From Massilia sp. WG5 (GTDB lineage: Bacteria; Pseudomonadota; Gammaproteobacteria; Burkholderiales; Burkholderiaceae_D), in assembly GCF_001412595.2 (NCBI RefSeq), contig NZ_CP012640.2, positions 1,922,001 to 1,986,000 of the forward strand: a DNA stretch of 64,000 nt, given 5' to 3'. Below are positions 26,921-35,951 of this stretch, one piece after another. Made by a program: the position numbers and the translations under genes. Numbering within the stretch: the first letter of the stretch is position 1; each line of letters opens with the position of its first letter. The notes beneath the pieces are model-generated. The model did no database searches. It saw only the letters and a program-made list of their open reading frames with translations, and was not told the origin of the DNA.

Positions 26921-27403
26921 ATGCATCAGCCCACCCCACAAGACCAGCACTTCCTCACCCGGGTCTTCGCCCTCGCCCAGCGCTCGCGCGACGAAGGCCA
27001 CCACCCCTTCGCCGCCATCGTGGTGGGTGCCGACGGCCAGCTCATCGCCGAAGCCATGAACGCCTCGAGCAGCGACCGCACCGCCCACGCCGAGATGAAC
27101 GCCCTGCGCGCCGCGTCCGCGCGCCACAGCCCGCAGGCACTGGCCGGCGCCACGCTGTACAGCAACGCCGAACCCTGCGCCATGTGTGCGGGCGGGACCT
27201 ACTGGAGCGGCGTCGGCCGCGTGGTCTACGGGATGTCGGAGAAAACCCTGCTGGAACTGACCGGCAGCGATCCGGAAAACCCGACCCTGTCCCTGCCCTG
27301 CCGCGAGGTGTTTGCCGCGGGCCAGAGGCCGACCGCCGTGATCGGCCCGCTGCGCGAGGAAGAGGCCAGAGTGGCCCACCTTGGCTTCTGGAATCGCGTC
27401 TAG
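26921..27403 (+). CDS. Nucleobase/nucleoside deaminase (guanine-deaminase-like)
   Basis: 160-residue zinc deaminase of the CDA/GuaD superfamily. Zinc and proton-shuttle residues are in HAEMNAL and the Cys pair in PCAMCAGG; the TYWSGVGRVVYG segment after them resembles short bacterial guanine deaminases. AAGGA stands before the ATG. Being next to a nucleoside importer it probably deaminates an imported purine such as guanine, but cytosine or adenosine type substrates are not excluded. Confidence 0.8.
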   Translation: MHQPTPQDQHFLTRVFALAQRSRDEGHHPFAAIVVGADGQLIAEAMNASSSDRTAHAEMNALRAASARHSPQALAGATLYSNAEPCAMCAGGTYWSGVGRVVYGMSEKTLLELTGSDPENPTLSLPCREVFAAGQRPTAVIGPLREEEARVAHLGFWNRV

Positions 27404-27537
27404 AGTGTCGGAAATATTTACACTGAAACAGCCAGTTAATTTTCAACTACAAGTAACTGTTTGATTCTAATAAATATTGAAAAATGGCACGTGTTTTGCT
27501 TATTGGTAATTTCACTAATAACCAGAACGGGGATTCC

Positions 27538-28116
27538 ATGCGCATCAAATCCATCATTGCCGCCTTTGCCTTGAGCGCCGCAAGCCTGACGGCTGCGCAC
27601 GCGACCGTGCTCAATTTCGACGAGATCGGCATTCCGGGCGGGGTCACTGCGCCTGGCCTGAGCACCCAGGGCTTCAGGATGAGCGACAACACCGACGTGG
27701 TCGACATCACCGACAGCATCTGGAAGGGTTTCGGCCCGGCCTACAGCGGCCGCTACTCGGCCCTCAACGACTGGCACGGCGACATCGTTTTGACGAAGGT
27801 CGACGGCTCGCTGTTTTCCTTCCAGGGCATGTACATCAAGTCGTGGGGCGGCTTCAACGATGGCGGCGACAGCACGGTCACCGCTTACCTCGGCGACACC
27901 GTGGTCGGCAGCTATGCATTCACCCTGAGCGGGAACTGGCAGAACGTGGCCGGCAACCTGTCCGGCATCGATCGCCTGGTCGTGTCGGCCGGTTCCGCCT
28001 TCCTGCTGGACGACGTGACCGTCGACGGCGCCGCGAATGTGCCCGAGCCGGCCAGCCTGGCCCTGCTGGGACTGGGCGCGCTGGCGGCCGGCACGGTCCG
28101 CCGCCGCAGGCAGTAA
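27538..28116 (+). CDS. PEP-CTERM sorting-domain protein
   Basis: 192-residue secreted protein. A signal peptide (SIIAAFALSAASLTAAHA) is followed by a beta-rich body with FDEIG and the Trp/Gly-rich centre SFQGMYIKSWGGFNDGG, resembling carbohydrate- or surface-associated PEP-CTERM proteins. The C-terminal tag is VPEPASLALLGLGALAAG with RRRRQ. GGGGA is found before the ATG at 27538. Its stop lies one nucleotide from the convergent DUF1854 stop, with no terminator between them. Confidence 0.88.
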   Translation: MRIKSIIAAFALSAASLTAAHATVLNFDEIGIPGGVTAPGLSTQGFRMSDNTDVVDITDSIWKGFGPAYSGRYSALNDWHGDIVLTKVDGSLFSFQGMYIKSWGGFNDGGDSTVTAYLGDTVVGSYAFTLSGNWQNVAGNLSGIDRLVVSAGSAFLLDDVTVDGAANVPEPASLALLGLGALAAGTVRRRRQ

Positions 28117-28117
28117 A

Positions 28118-28591
28118 TCAGAGGAAGCGGTCGAGGATCTTCCGGCTGCCCTTGTCGATCGCGAACATGTCGCGGATCAGGAAGTGGATCCCGTGGCTGT
28201 CCGCGATCAGCAGCGAGAACGCGCCCAGGCGGCGGATGTCTTCCTCGCCCTTCAGCACGAACTCGGTGTCGCCACGGTCGGTTTTCACGGTCCAGGTGGA
28301 AGGCGTGGCGAAGCTGGAGACGCCCTTGATCGACAGGATCTCGGGCATGAACTCGCGTCCTTCCAGTTCTTCCGCAACCAGCGTGCGGATCTCGGCCGGC
28401 ATCTGTTCGAGGTCCTCGATCCAGGCCACTTCCTTGCCGCCGTCGCGCACCAGCGAGATGCCGCGGTTGGGGGCCTGGACCGGGAACGAGCGCACCGGCG
28501 CCACGCCGACGAATTCCTCGCCCTCGGCATTGGTAAGCACCAGCTTGCCGAAGGGGTCGCGGCGTAAGTCAAAAGCAGTCGTTAAAGTCAT
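28118..28591 (-). CDS. DUF1854 protein associated with cyanophycin metabolism
   Basis: 157-residue soluble protein of the DUF1854 family, which regularly occurs beside cyanophycin synthetases and the ABC protein encoded here. The sequence runs from FDLRRDPFGKLVLTNAEGEE to SRKILDRFL, with an IEDLEQMPAEIRTLVAEEL helix in the middle. It is separated from the ABC transporter gene by 3 nt, so they form one operon. The biochemical function is not known; a role with the transporter is inferred from the constant pairing. Confidence 0.85.
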   Translation of the reverse strand: MTLTTAFDLRRDPFGKLVLTNAEGEEFVGVAPVRSFPVQAPNRGISLVRDGGKEVAWIEDLEQMPAEIRTLVAEELEGREFMPEILSIKGVSSFATPSTWTVKTDRGDTEFVLKGEEDIRRLGAFSLLIADSHGIHFLIRDMFAIDKGSRKILDRFL

Positions 28592-28594
28592 CGT

Positions 28595-30877
28595 TCAATC
28601 ATCCTTGCTGCCGTCGTCCGGATCCTGGTCGACGTTGCGCGCCTGCGCTTCGTAGAGGCGGAAATACGCGCCCTCTTTTGCCATCAGTTCGTCGTGGCTG
28701 CCCTCTTCCACCACCGCGCCGCGGTCCAGCACCACCAGGCGGTCGGCGCGGTGCAGCGTCGAGAGCCGGTGCGCGATCGCGATCGTGGTGCGGCCCTGCA
28801 CCAGGTTGTCGAGCGCCTTCTGGATTTCCTTCTCGGTTTCCGAGTCCACCGACGAGGTCGCCTCATCCAGGATCAGGATCGGCGGGTCGATCAGCAGCGC
28901 GCGCGCGATCGAGATGCGCTGGCGCTCGCCGCCGGACAGGCCCTGGCCGCGCTCGCCGACCATCGAGTCGTAGCCCTGCGGCAGGCGCAGGATGAATTCG
29001 TGGGCGTGGGCGGCCCGGGCGGCGGCGATGATCTCTTCGCGGGTCGCATCCGGCCGGCCGTAGGCGATGTTTTCGGAGATCGTGCCGAAGAACAGGAAAG
29101 GCTCCTGCAGCACCAGCCCGATGTGGCGACGGTAGTCGGCCACCGCGAAGCTGCGGATGTCCTTGCCGTCGAGCAGGATCGCGCCCTCGGCAACGTCGTA
29201 GAAACGGCAGATCAGGTTCACCAGGGTCGACTTGCCCGAACCGGAATGGCCGACCAGGCCGACCATCTCGCCGGCCTTGATGTTCAGCGAGATGCCGCGG
29301 TTGACCGCACGGTTGCCGTAGCGGAAGCCGACTTCGCGCAGCTCGATATTGCCGGCGACCGTGTCCAGCCTGGCCGGATTGACGGGGTCGGGCACGCTCG
29401 AGACATGATCGAGGATGTCGAAGATGCGCTTGGCGGCCGAGGCCGATTTCTGCGTGACGGAGACGATGCGGCTCATCGAATCCAGACGCACGTAGAAGCG
29501 GCCGCTGTAGGCGATGAAGGCGGACAGCACGCCGACCGTGATCTCCTGGCTGGCGACCTGCCAGATGCCGAAGCACCAGATCACCAGCAGGCCGAGTTCG
29601 GTCAGGAAGGACACGGTCGGCGAGAACAGCGACCAGACCTTGTTCAGCTTGTCGTTGACGGCCAGGTTGTGCTTGTTCGCCTCACGGAAACGGGAGGCTT
29701 CGCGATGTTCCTGGGCAAACGCCTTCACCACGCGGATGCCGGGGATGGTGTCGGCCAGCACATTCGTGACTTCGCCCCAGACGCGGTCGATCTTCTCGAA
29801 GCCGGTGCGCAGCTTGTCGCGCACGACGTGGATCATCCAGGCGATGAAGGGCAGCGGCACCAGGGTGATCAGGGCCAGCTTCGCGTTGATGCTGAACAGG
29901 ATCGCGCCGGTCATGATGATCATCAGGACGTCGGACAGGAAGTCCAGCAGGTGCAGCGACAGGAACACGCAGATGCGGTCCGAGCCGCTGCCGATGCGGC
30001 TCATCAGGTCGCCGGTGCGCTTGCCGCCGAAGAATTCAAGCGACAGGCGCAGCAGGTGCTCGTAGGTTTCCGAGCGCATGTCCGCGCCCATCCGTTCCGA
30101 CACCAGGGCCAGGATATAGGTCCGGCCCCAGCCCAGCAGCCAGGCCAGGATGGCGGAGGCGAACAGGCCGCCCATGTACATGTACACCAGCGAGGTGTCG
30201 ATCTTCTGCCCGTTCTGGTACGGGATCAGGACGTTGTCCATCAGGGGCATCGTCAGGTAGGGCGGGATCATGTGTGCGCCGGTACTGGCCAACATCAGCA
30301 AGAATCCGAGGAACAGCTGCCCTTTGTAAGGCATGGCGAAACGCCACAGGCGGAACAGGGTCCAGGTCGAAGGCGGCGTGTGCAGCACCTTGGTGCAGAT
30401 CGGGCACTCTTCCTGGTCGGCTTCGAGCGGCGCCTTGCAGCTCGGGCAGGTGTGCTGCTCGGGCGCCTGGACGGCGATGCCGGTCAGGTGGCTTTCGACC
30501 TGGTCGTGGAACTGGTCGACCAGGCGGATCGCCTGCAGGTTCTGGCCGAGGGTAAAGCGCCAGGCAGCCAGCAGGCCGTTGGCATCGACCAGTTCGAGGT
30601 GGCCGACGCCGCCGTGGTCGTAGTGATGCATCGCCAGGCCGGCGCGGTAGGGCCAGTCGCGCCAGTGCGTATCGCCCGGGCTGCGAGTCAGTAAGCGGAT
30701 ATTGGTGACAACCAGTATCCCTTTGGTGAAACGTAATTTCGCGTCGAGGTCAACCTCGAGGGCGCTTAAAACGTTTTCCCCTGGCGCAAGCTTTTTCTGG
30801 ACGTCCGCCTGCCATTGCTCAGGCAGGAAACTGGCAGCCGCCAGGGGCGCGGAAGGAACTAGTTGTTGAGTCGTCAT
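28595..30877 (-). CDS. Cyanophycin-locus ABC transporter with N-terminal PH-like and zinc-ribbon modules
   Basis: 760 residues, a half-transporter with unusual front end. Residues about 15-135 form a PH-like module (GILVVTNIRLLT), followed by a zinc ribbon, CPSC...CPIC, near 143-160. Six membrane segments follow (about 180-460), then the ATPase with GHSGSGKST (about 544), LSGGERQRISIARAL and LILDEATSSVD. The ABC part is exporter-type (MsbA/ABCB-like) and should work as a homodimer. Genes of this kind accompany cyanophycin synthetases, but the transported compound is unknown. It is divergent from the first synthetase gene across 252 nt. Confidence 0.88.
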   Translation of the reverse strand: MTTQQLVPSAPLAAASFLPEQWQADVQKKLAPGENVLSALEVDLDAKLRFTKGILVVTNIRLLTRSPGDTHWRDWPYRAGLAMHHYDHGGVGHLELVDANGLLAAWRFTLGQNLQAIRLVDQFHDQVESHLTGIAVQAPEQHTCPSCKAPLEADQEECPICTKVLHTPPSTWTLFRLWRFAMPYKGQLFLGFLLMLASTGAHMIPPYLTMPLMDNVLIPYQNGQKIDTSLVYMYMGGLFASAILAWLLGWGRTYILALVSERMGADMRSETYEHLLRLSLEFFGGKRTGDLMSRIGSGSDRICVFLSLHLLDFLSDVLMIIMTGAILFSINAKLALITLVPLPFIAWMIHVVRDKLRTGFEKIDRVWGEVTNVLADTIPGIRVVKAFAQEHREASRFREANKHNLAVNDKLNKVWSLFSPTVSFLTELGLLVIWCFGIWQVASQEITVGVLSAFIAYSGRFYVRLDSMSRIVSVTQKSASAAKRIFDILDHVSSVPDPVNPARLDTVAGNIELREVGFRYGNRAVNRGISLNIKAGEMVGLVGHSGSGKSTLVNLICRFYDVAEGAILLDGKDIRSFAVADYRRHIGLVLQEPFLFFGTISENIAYGRPDATREEIIAAARAAHAHEFILRLPQGYDSMVGERGQGLSGGERQRISIARALLIDPPILILDEATSSVDSETEKEIQKALDNLVQGRTTIAIAHRLSTLHRADRLVVLDRGAVVEEGSHDELMAKEGAYFRLYEAQARNVDQDPDDGSKDD

Positions 30878-31129
30878 GTGCTATTAGAAATGCTATTGCG
30901 CTATACCCGCGCTGGGACCGGATGGTCAAAAGGATGGAACGCTGAGCAGGGCACGCTGGTTGACAGGCGTACGGTATTCTATCGGCGGGAGCGAGACTGG
31001 CAGAATTCGGTTCAGCACGGTAAGCTTCGTTTCGGCAAGTATACAACATGTGCACTGCAGCAAGATCGGCACAAACATAAGGCAACGCCGCGCGGCGAGA
31101 GAGTGGTTACCGCGTGGCAAGATATTTTC

Positions 31130-33304
31130 ATGACAAACAAGAAAGACATCAAGATTCTTCGTGTAACCCACCTGCGTGGCCCGAACATCTGGACCTACCG
31201 CCCCGTCATCGAAGCCTGGCTCGATATCGGCGAACTCGAAGAATGTCCTTCGAACACACTCCCCGGCTTCAACGAGCGGCTGACCGCCTGGCTGCCGGGC
31301 CTGATCGAACACCGCTGCGGCGTCGGCGAACGCGGCGGTTTCCTGGAACGCCTGCGCGACGGCACCTGGGCCGGCCACATCCTCGAACACATCGTCCTCG
31401 AACTGCAGAACATGGCCGGCATGAAGACCGGCTTCGGCAAGACCCGCTCCACCGCCGACGCCGGCGTCTATAAAATGGCCTTCCGCACGCGCGACGAAGT
31501 GGTCGGCCGCGCCGCCCTGCAGGCCGGCCACGCGCTGCTGATGGCGGCCATCAACGACACGCCCTTCGACCTGCAAGCCAGCGTGGCCGAGCTGACCGGG
31601 CTGGTCGACCGCTACTGCCTCGGCCCGTCCACCGGCCACATCGTCGATGCCGCCACCGACCGCCGCATCCCCTCGATTCGCCTGACCGAAGGCAACCTGG
31701 TGCAGCTCGGCCACGGCGCCGCCCAGCGCCGCATCTGGACCGCCGAAACCGACCGCACCAGCGCGATCGGCGAGAGCATCGCCAGCGACAAGGACCTGAC
31801 CAAGACCCTGCTGGCCTCCTGCGGCGTGCCGGTGCCGGAAGGCGCGGTCGTGCGCAGCGCCGAGGCGGCATGGGAAGAAGCCGAGGACATCGGCCTGCCG
31901 GTGGTGGTGAAGCCGGTCGACGGCAACCACGGCCGCGGCGTGACCCTGAACCTGATGAACGAAGCGGACGTGAAAGCCGCCTATGCGATCGCCGCCGAAG
32001 CGGGCGATTCCAGCGCCGTGCTGGTCGAGCGCTACGTGCCGGGCAACGAGCACCGCCTGCTGGTGGTCGGTTCGAAGGTCGTCGCCGCCGCCAAGGGCGA
32101 ATCGCTGTTCGTGACGGGCGACGGCAAGTCGAACGTGATCGAACTGTGCAACAGCCAGATCAACACCGACCCGCGCCGCGGCGAAAGCGAAGAGCACCCG
32201 CTCGGCCTGGTCAATCCGAACGACCACGAGATCAGGCTCGACCTGCAGCGCCAGGGCCTGCAGCCGGAGTCGGTCCCGCCGGCCGGCCAGAAAGTGCTGA
32301 TCCAGCCGAACGGCAACGTCGCCGACGACGTCACCGACGAAGTGCACCCGGACGTGGCCTACGTGGCCGCGCTGGCGGCGCGCGTGGTCGGACTCGACAT
32401 CGCCGGCATCGACCTGGTGTGCGAAGACATCTCGCGTCCGCTGGAAGAACAGCGCGGCGCCATCATCGAAATCAATTCCAGCCCGGGCCTGCTGGCCCAC
32501 ATCAAGCCGGCTACCGGCCAGCCGCGCGAAGTCGGCAAGGCCATCGTCGAGCACCTGTTCGCGGACGGCGCCTCCGGCCGCATCCCGGTGATCGGCGTGA
32601 CCGGCCAGCGCGACGCCGGCCTGGTCTCGCGCCTGGTCTCGACCGTGCTGCGCCTGTCGGGCAAGTACACCGGCGTGGCGAACCGCCACGGCCTCTACCT
32701 CGACGGCCGCAGGGTCACGCAGACCGACTGCACCCGCTTCGACGCCGCCCAGCGCCTGCTGATCAACCGTAACGTGCAGGCCGCCGTGTTCGAATCCCAT
32801 GCGCGCGCCATCCTCAGCGAAGGCCTGCCCTACGACCGCTGCCTGGTCGGCGTGGTGACCGGCATCGGCGAGCTCGGCGACGTCGAAGACCTCTACATCC
32901 GCGACGAGGACGCCCTGTTCAACGTGGTGCGCAGCCAGGTCGACGTCGTGCTGCCGGACGGCGCGGCGGTGCTGAACGCCGCCGACCCGCAGGTCGTGAA
33001 GCTGGCCGAACTGTCCGACGGCGGCGTGATCTTCTATGCGCTCGACGAGAACAACGACGTCCTGAAGCGGCACCGCGCCGCCGGCGAACGCGTCGTCTTC
33101 CTGCGCGACCAGCATATCGTGCTGGCCCAGGGCGGCGAGGACGCCCCGCTGCTCGGCCTGGCCAAGCTGAAGCCGGCCACCGCAAGCCAGGCGGAAGCCG
33201 TGCTGGCCGCCGCCGCCGCGAGCTGGGCGCTGGACGTGCCGACCGACCTTATCTGCGCCGGCCTGCGTACGTTCGACGCGGCCGCCCAGAAGGCGGACAT
33301 TTAA
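31130..33304 (+). CDS. CphA2-like cyanophycin synthetase with disabled Mur-ligase half
   Basis: 724 residues. The N-terminal domain (to about 160) and the ATP-grasp domain (KPVDGNHGRGVTLN; IIEINSSPGLLAHI) are intact. The Mur-ligase-like domain is not: the position of the P-loop (about residue 489) reads GVTGQRDAGL where the sister CphA has GTNGKTTT, and ESHARAILSEGL replaces ETARGGILREGL. The C-terminal Mur lobe (about 135 residues) is missing. This is the CphA2 pattern, in which one active site joins ready-made beta-Asp-Arg units. Assignment to that activity is inference. The ATG at 31130 has only a weak ribosome-binding site. It is followed 28 nt later by cphA. Confidence 0.88.
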   Translation: MTNKKDIKILRVTHLRGPNIWTYRPVIEAWLDIGELEECPSNTLPGFNERLTAWLPGLIEHRCGVGERGGFLERLRDGTWAGHILEHIVLELQNMAGMKTGFGKTRSTADAGVYKMAFRTRDEVVGRAALQAGHALLMAAINDTPFDLQASVAELTGLVDRYCLGPSTGHIVDAATDRRIPSIRLTEGNLVQLGHGAAQRRIWTAETDRTSAIGESIASDKDLTKTLLASCGVPVPEGAVVRSAEAAWEEAEDIGLPVVVKPVDGNHGRGVTLNLMNEADVKAAYAIAAEAGDSSAVLVERYVPGNEHRLLVVGSKVVAAAKGESLFVTGDGKSNVIELCNSQINTDPRRGESEEHPLGLVNPNDHEIRLDLQRQGLQPESVPPAGQKVLIQPNGNVADDVTDEVHPDVAYVAALAARVVGLDIAGIDLVCEDISRPLEEQRGAIIEINSSPGLLAHIKPATGQPREVGKAIVEHLFADGASGRIPVIGVTGQRDAGLVSRLVSTVLRLSGKYTGVANRHGLYLDGRRVTQTDCTRFDAAQRLLINRNVQAAVFESHARAILSEGLPYDRCLVGVVTGIGELGDVEDLYIRDEDALFNVVRSQVDVVLPDGAAVLNAADPQVVKLAELSDGGVIFYALDENNDVLKRHRAAGERVVFLRDQHIVLAQGGEDAPLLGLAKLKPATASQAEAVLAAAAASWALDVPTDLICAGLRTFDAAAQKADI

Positions 33305-33332
33305 AGTTAAAAGATCAAAGGATCGAAGGTTT

Positions 33333-35909
33333 ATGGAAGTATCACGCGTCCGGGCCCTGCGCGGCCCCAACCTCTGGAGCCATCACACGTCGGTCGAGGC
33401 GATCGTCTCCTGCGCGCCCGGAGAAGAATCGATCAAAGCGCTGGCCGGTTTCGAAGCGCGCCTGCGCGCCCTGTTCCCACAGATCTGGCCGCTGCAGCCG
33501 ACCGGCCATGACGACACCATCCCGCTGGCCCAGGTGCTGGAAGTGGCGGCCCTGGCCCTGCAGGCCCAGGCCGGCTGCCCGGTCACCTTCAGCCGCACCA
33601 CCGCCACCATCGAGCGCGGCATCTACCAGGTCGTGGTCGAGTACAGCGAGGAAGACGTCGGCCGCCTGGCCTTGAAGCTGGCCGAACAGCTGATCCAGGC
33701 CGCGCGCGACGACCAGCCCTTCGACCTCGATGCGGCCCTTCACCAGCTGCGCGAACTCGACGAGGACGTGCGCCTCGGCCCCTCGACCGGTTCGATCGTG
33801 TACGCCGGCGTGGCGCGCGGCATCCCCTTCCGCCGCCTGACCGAGGGCAGCCTGGTGCAGTTCGGCTGGGGCAGCCGCCAGCGCCGCATCCAGGCCGCGG
33901 AGATCGACGCCACCGGCGCCATCGCCGAGACCATCGCCCAGGACAAGGAACTGACCAAGAAGCTGCTCGACGCCGCCGGCGTGCCGGTGCCGCTGGGCCG
34001 CGTCGTGAGCGACCCCGATGACGCCTGGGCCGCGGCCCAGGAGATCGGCCTGCCGGTCGTGATCAAGCCGAAGGACGGCAACCAGGGCAAGGGCGTGACC
34101 GTCAACGTCACCACCCGCGAGCAGCTCACCGGCGGCTTCCATGCCGCCGCCGAGTTCCGCGACGACATCATGGTCGAACGCTACCTGCCGGGCCACGACT
34201 ACCGCCTGCTCGTGATCGGCAACAAGCTGGTCGCGGCCGCCCGCCGCGAACCGCCGCACGTGCTCGGCGACGGCGTGCACACGGTGCGCGAGCTGGTCGA
34301 AATCGTCAACCGGGATCCGCGCCGCGGCACCGGCCATGCTACCTCCCTGACCAAGATCCGCTTCGACGACATCGCCCTCGCCTCGCTGGCGAAGCAGGGC
34401 TACGACGCCGAATCCGTCCCGCCGAAGGGCCAGCGCGTCACCCTGCGCAACAACGCCAACCTCTCCACCGGCGGCTCGGCCACCGACGTCACCGACGACG
34501 TGCATCCGGAAGTGGCCGCGCGCGCCATCGCCGCGGCGCACATGGTCGGCCTGGACATCTGCGGCGTCGACCTGGTCTGCGACAGCGTGCTCAAGCCGAT
34601 CGAGGAACAGGGCGGCGGCATCGTCGAAGTGAATGCCGCGCCCGGCCTGCGCATGCACATCTCGCCGTCCTTCGGCAAGGGCCGCGCGGTCGGCGAAGCG
34701 ATCATGGACACCCTGTATGCGCCCGGCGACGACGGCCGCATCCCGGTGGTGGCCGTAACCGGCACCAACGGCAAGACCACCACCGTGCGCGTGATCGCGC
34801 ACCTGCTGGCCGCGTCCGGCCTGCGCACCGGCATGACCAACACCGACGGCGTCTACATCCAGGGCCGCCGTATCGACAGCGGCGACTGCAGCGGCCCGCG
34901 CAGCGCGCGCAACGTGCTGCTGCATCCGGACGTCGACGCGGCCGTGTTCGAGACCGCGCGCGGCGGCATCCTGCGCGAAGGCCTGGCCTTCGACCGCTGC
35001 CAGGTCGGCGTGGTCACCAACATCGGTTCCGGCGACCACCTCGGCCTGAACTACATCACCACGCTGGAAGACCTGGCGGTCCTCAAGCGCGTGATCGTGC
35101 AGAACGTGGCGCCGGGCGGCATGGCCGTGCTGAACGCCGCCGACCCGATCGTTGCCGCGATGGCCGAGAACACCCGCGGCGACGTCACCTATTTCGCGCT
35201 GGACTGCTCGCTGCCGCTGATGCAGAAGCACCGCGCCCAGGGCCGCCGCATCGTCTACGTCGACGAAGGCCACCTGGTGGCGGCGCAGGGCAAGCGCGAA
35301 GAGCGCATCCCGCTGGCCGAGGTGCCCATCACCCGCGGCGGCGTGATCGGCTTCCAGGTCGAGAACGTGATGGCGGCGGTGGCCGCGGCCTGGGCGGTCG
35401 GCATCGACTGGAGCGCGATCCGCACCGGCCTGAAGACCTTCGTCGGCGAGAGCGACAATGCGCCGGGCCGCTTCAATGTGTTCGACTACCGGGGCGCGAC
35501 CGTGATCGCCGACTACGGCCACAACCCGGACGCGATCCAGGCCCTGACCAGCGCGGTCGAAGCGATGCCGGCCAAGCGCCGCTCGGTGGTCATTTCCGGC
35601 GCGGGCGACCGCCGCGACGAGGACATCCGCGACCAGACCCGCATCCTCGGCAAGTCCTTCGACGACGTGCTGCTGTACGAAGACCAGTGCCAGCGCGGCC
35701 GTTCCGAAGGCGAGGTCGTGGCCCTGCTGCGCCAGGGCCTGCTCGATGCGAGCCGCACCAGCCACGTCGAAGAGATCAGGGGCGAATTCGTCGCCATCGA
35801 CCGCGCACTGGAACGCCTGCAGCCGGGCGACCTGTCGCTGATCCTGATCGACCAGGTCGACGAGGCGCTGGCGCACATCGCCAAGCGGGTGGCGGAAGCG
35901 AAGGCGTGA
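33333..35909 (+). CDS. cphA: Cyanophycin synthetase
   Basis: 858 residues. It makes the storage polymer multi-L-arginyl-poly-L-aspartate from Asp, Arg and ATP. The order is an N-terminal domain, an ATP-grasp domain (KPKDGNQGKGVTVN near 242; IVEVNAAPGLRMHI) adding Asp to the backbone, and a complete Mur-ligase domain adding Arg. The Mur domain has P-loop GTNGKTTT near 476, ETARGGILREGL, and a C-terminal lobe with DYGHNPDAIQAL and SGAGDRRDEDIRDQ. Length and all motifs are normal. It is the second gene of a cphA2-like/cphA pair and ends in a good terminator. Cyanophycinase is not in the window. Confidence 0.95.
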   Translation: MEVSRVRALRGPNLWSHHTSVEAIVSCAPGEESIKALAGFEARLRALFPQIWPLQPTGHDDTIPLAQVLEVAALALQAQAGCPVTFSRTTATIERGIYQVVVEYSEEDVGRLALKLAEQLIQAARDDQPFDLDAALHQLRELDEDVRLGPSTGSIVYAGVARGIPFRRLTEGSLVQFGWGSRQRRIQAAEIDATGAIAETIAQDKELTKKLLDAAGVPVPLGRVVSDPDDAWAAAQEIGLPVVIKPKDGNQGKGVTVNVTTREQLTGGFHAAAEFRDDIMVERYLPGHDYRLLVIGNKLVAAARREPPHVLGDGVHTVRELVEIVNRDPRRGTGHATSLTKIRFDDIALASLAKQGYDAESVPPKGQRVTLRNNANLSTGGSATDVTDDVHPEVAARAIAAAHMVGLDICGVDLVCDSVLKPIEEQGGGIVEVNAAPGLRMHISPSFGKGRAVGEAIMDTLYAPGDDGRIPVVAVTGTNGKTTTVRVIAHLLAASGLRTGMTNTDGVYIQGRRIDSGDCSGPRSARNVLLHPDVDAAVFETARGGILREGLAFDRCQVGVVTNIGSGDHLGLNYITTLEDLAVLKRVIVQNVAPGGMAVLNAADPIVAAMAENTRGDVTYFALDCSLPLMQKHRAQGRRIVYVDEGHLVAAQGKREERIPLAEVPITRGGVIGFQVENVMAAVAAAWAVGIDWSAIRTGLKTFVGESDNAPGRFNVFDYRGATVIADYGHNPDAIQALTSAVEAMPAKRRSVVISGAGDRRDEDIRDQTRILGKSFDDVLLYEDQCQRGRSEGEVVALLRQGLLDASRTSHVEEIRGEFVAIDRALERLQPGDLSLILIDQVDEALAHIAKRVAEAKA

Positions 35910-35926
35910 TCCGGCCTTGAATGAAG

Positions 35927-35951
35927 AAGGGCGCCACTCGGCGCCCTTTTT
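35927..35951 (+). terminator. Rho-independent terminator of cphA
   Basis: Stem AAGGGCGCC / GGCGCCCTT with loop ACTC, followed by a T-run, 18 nt behind the cphA stop. It lies in the 3' part of the convergent PEP-CTERM-like frame, which reads through it. Confidence 0.85.

Noticed and set aside
31030..31060. Promoter of the cyanophycin operon at TATACA (31040-31045)
   Set aside because: The -10 resembles consensus but no -35 at proper distance was found, and no clear ArgR box; not strong enough to list.
30926..33370. An 814-codon open frame antisense to the CphA2-like gene
   Set aside because: Same codon-bias shadow; the sense strand has clear ATP-grasp motifs.
33342..35950. The extended part of the stop-less PEP-CTERM frame as a real protein
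   Set aside because: It is exactly antisense to cphA with shadow-like composition (many His, Ala, Gln, Val). Only the first ~218 residues look like real protein.
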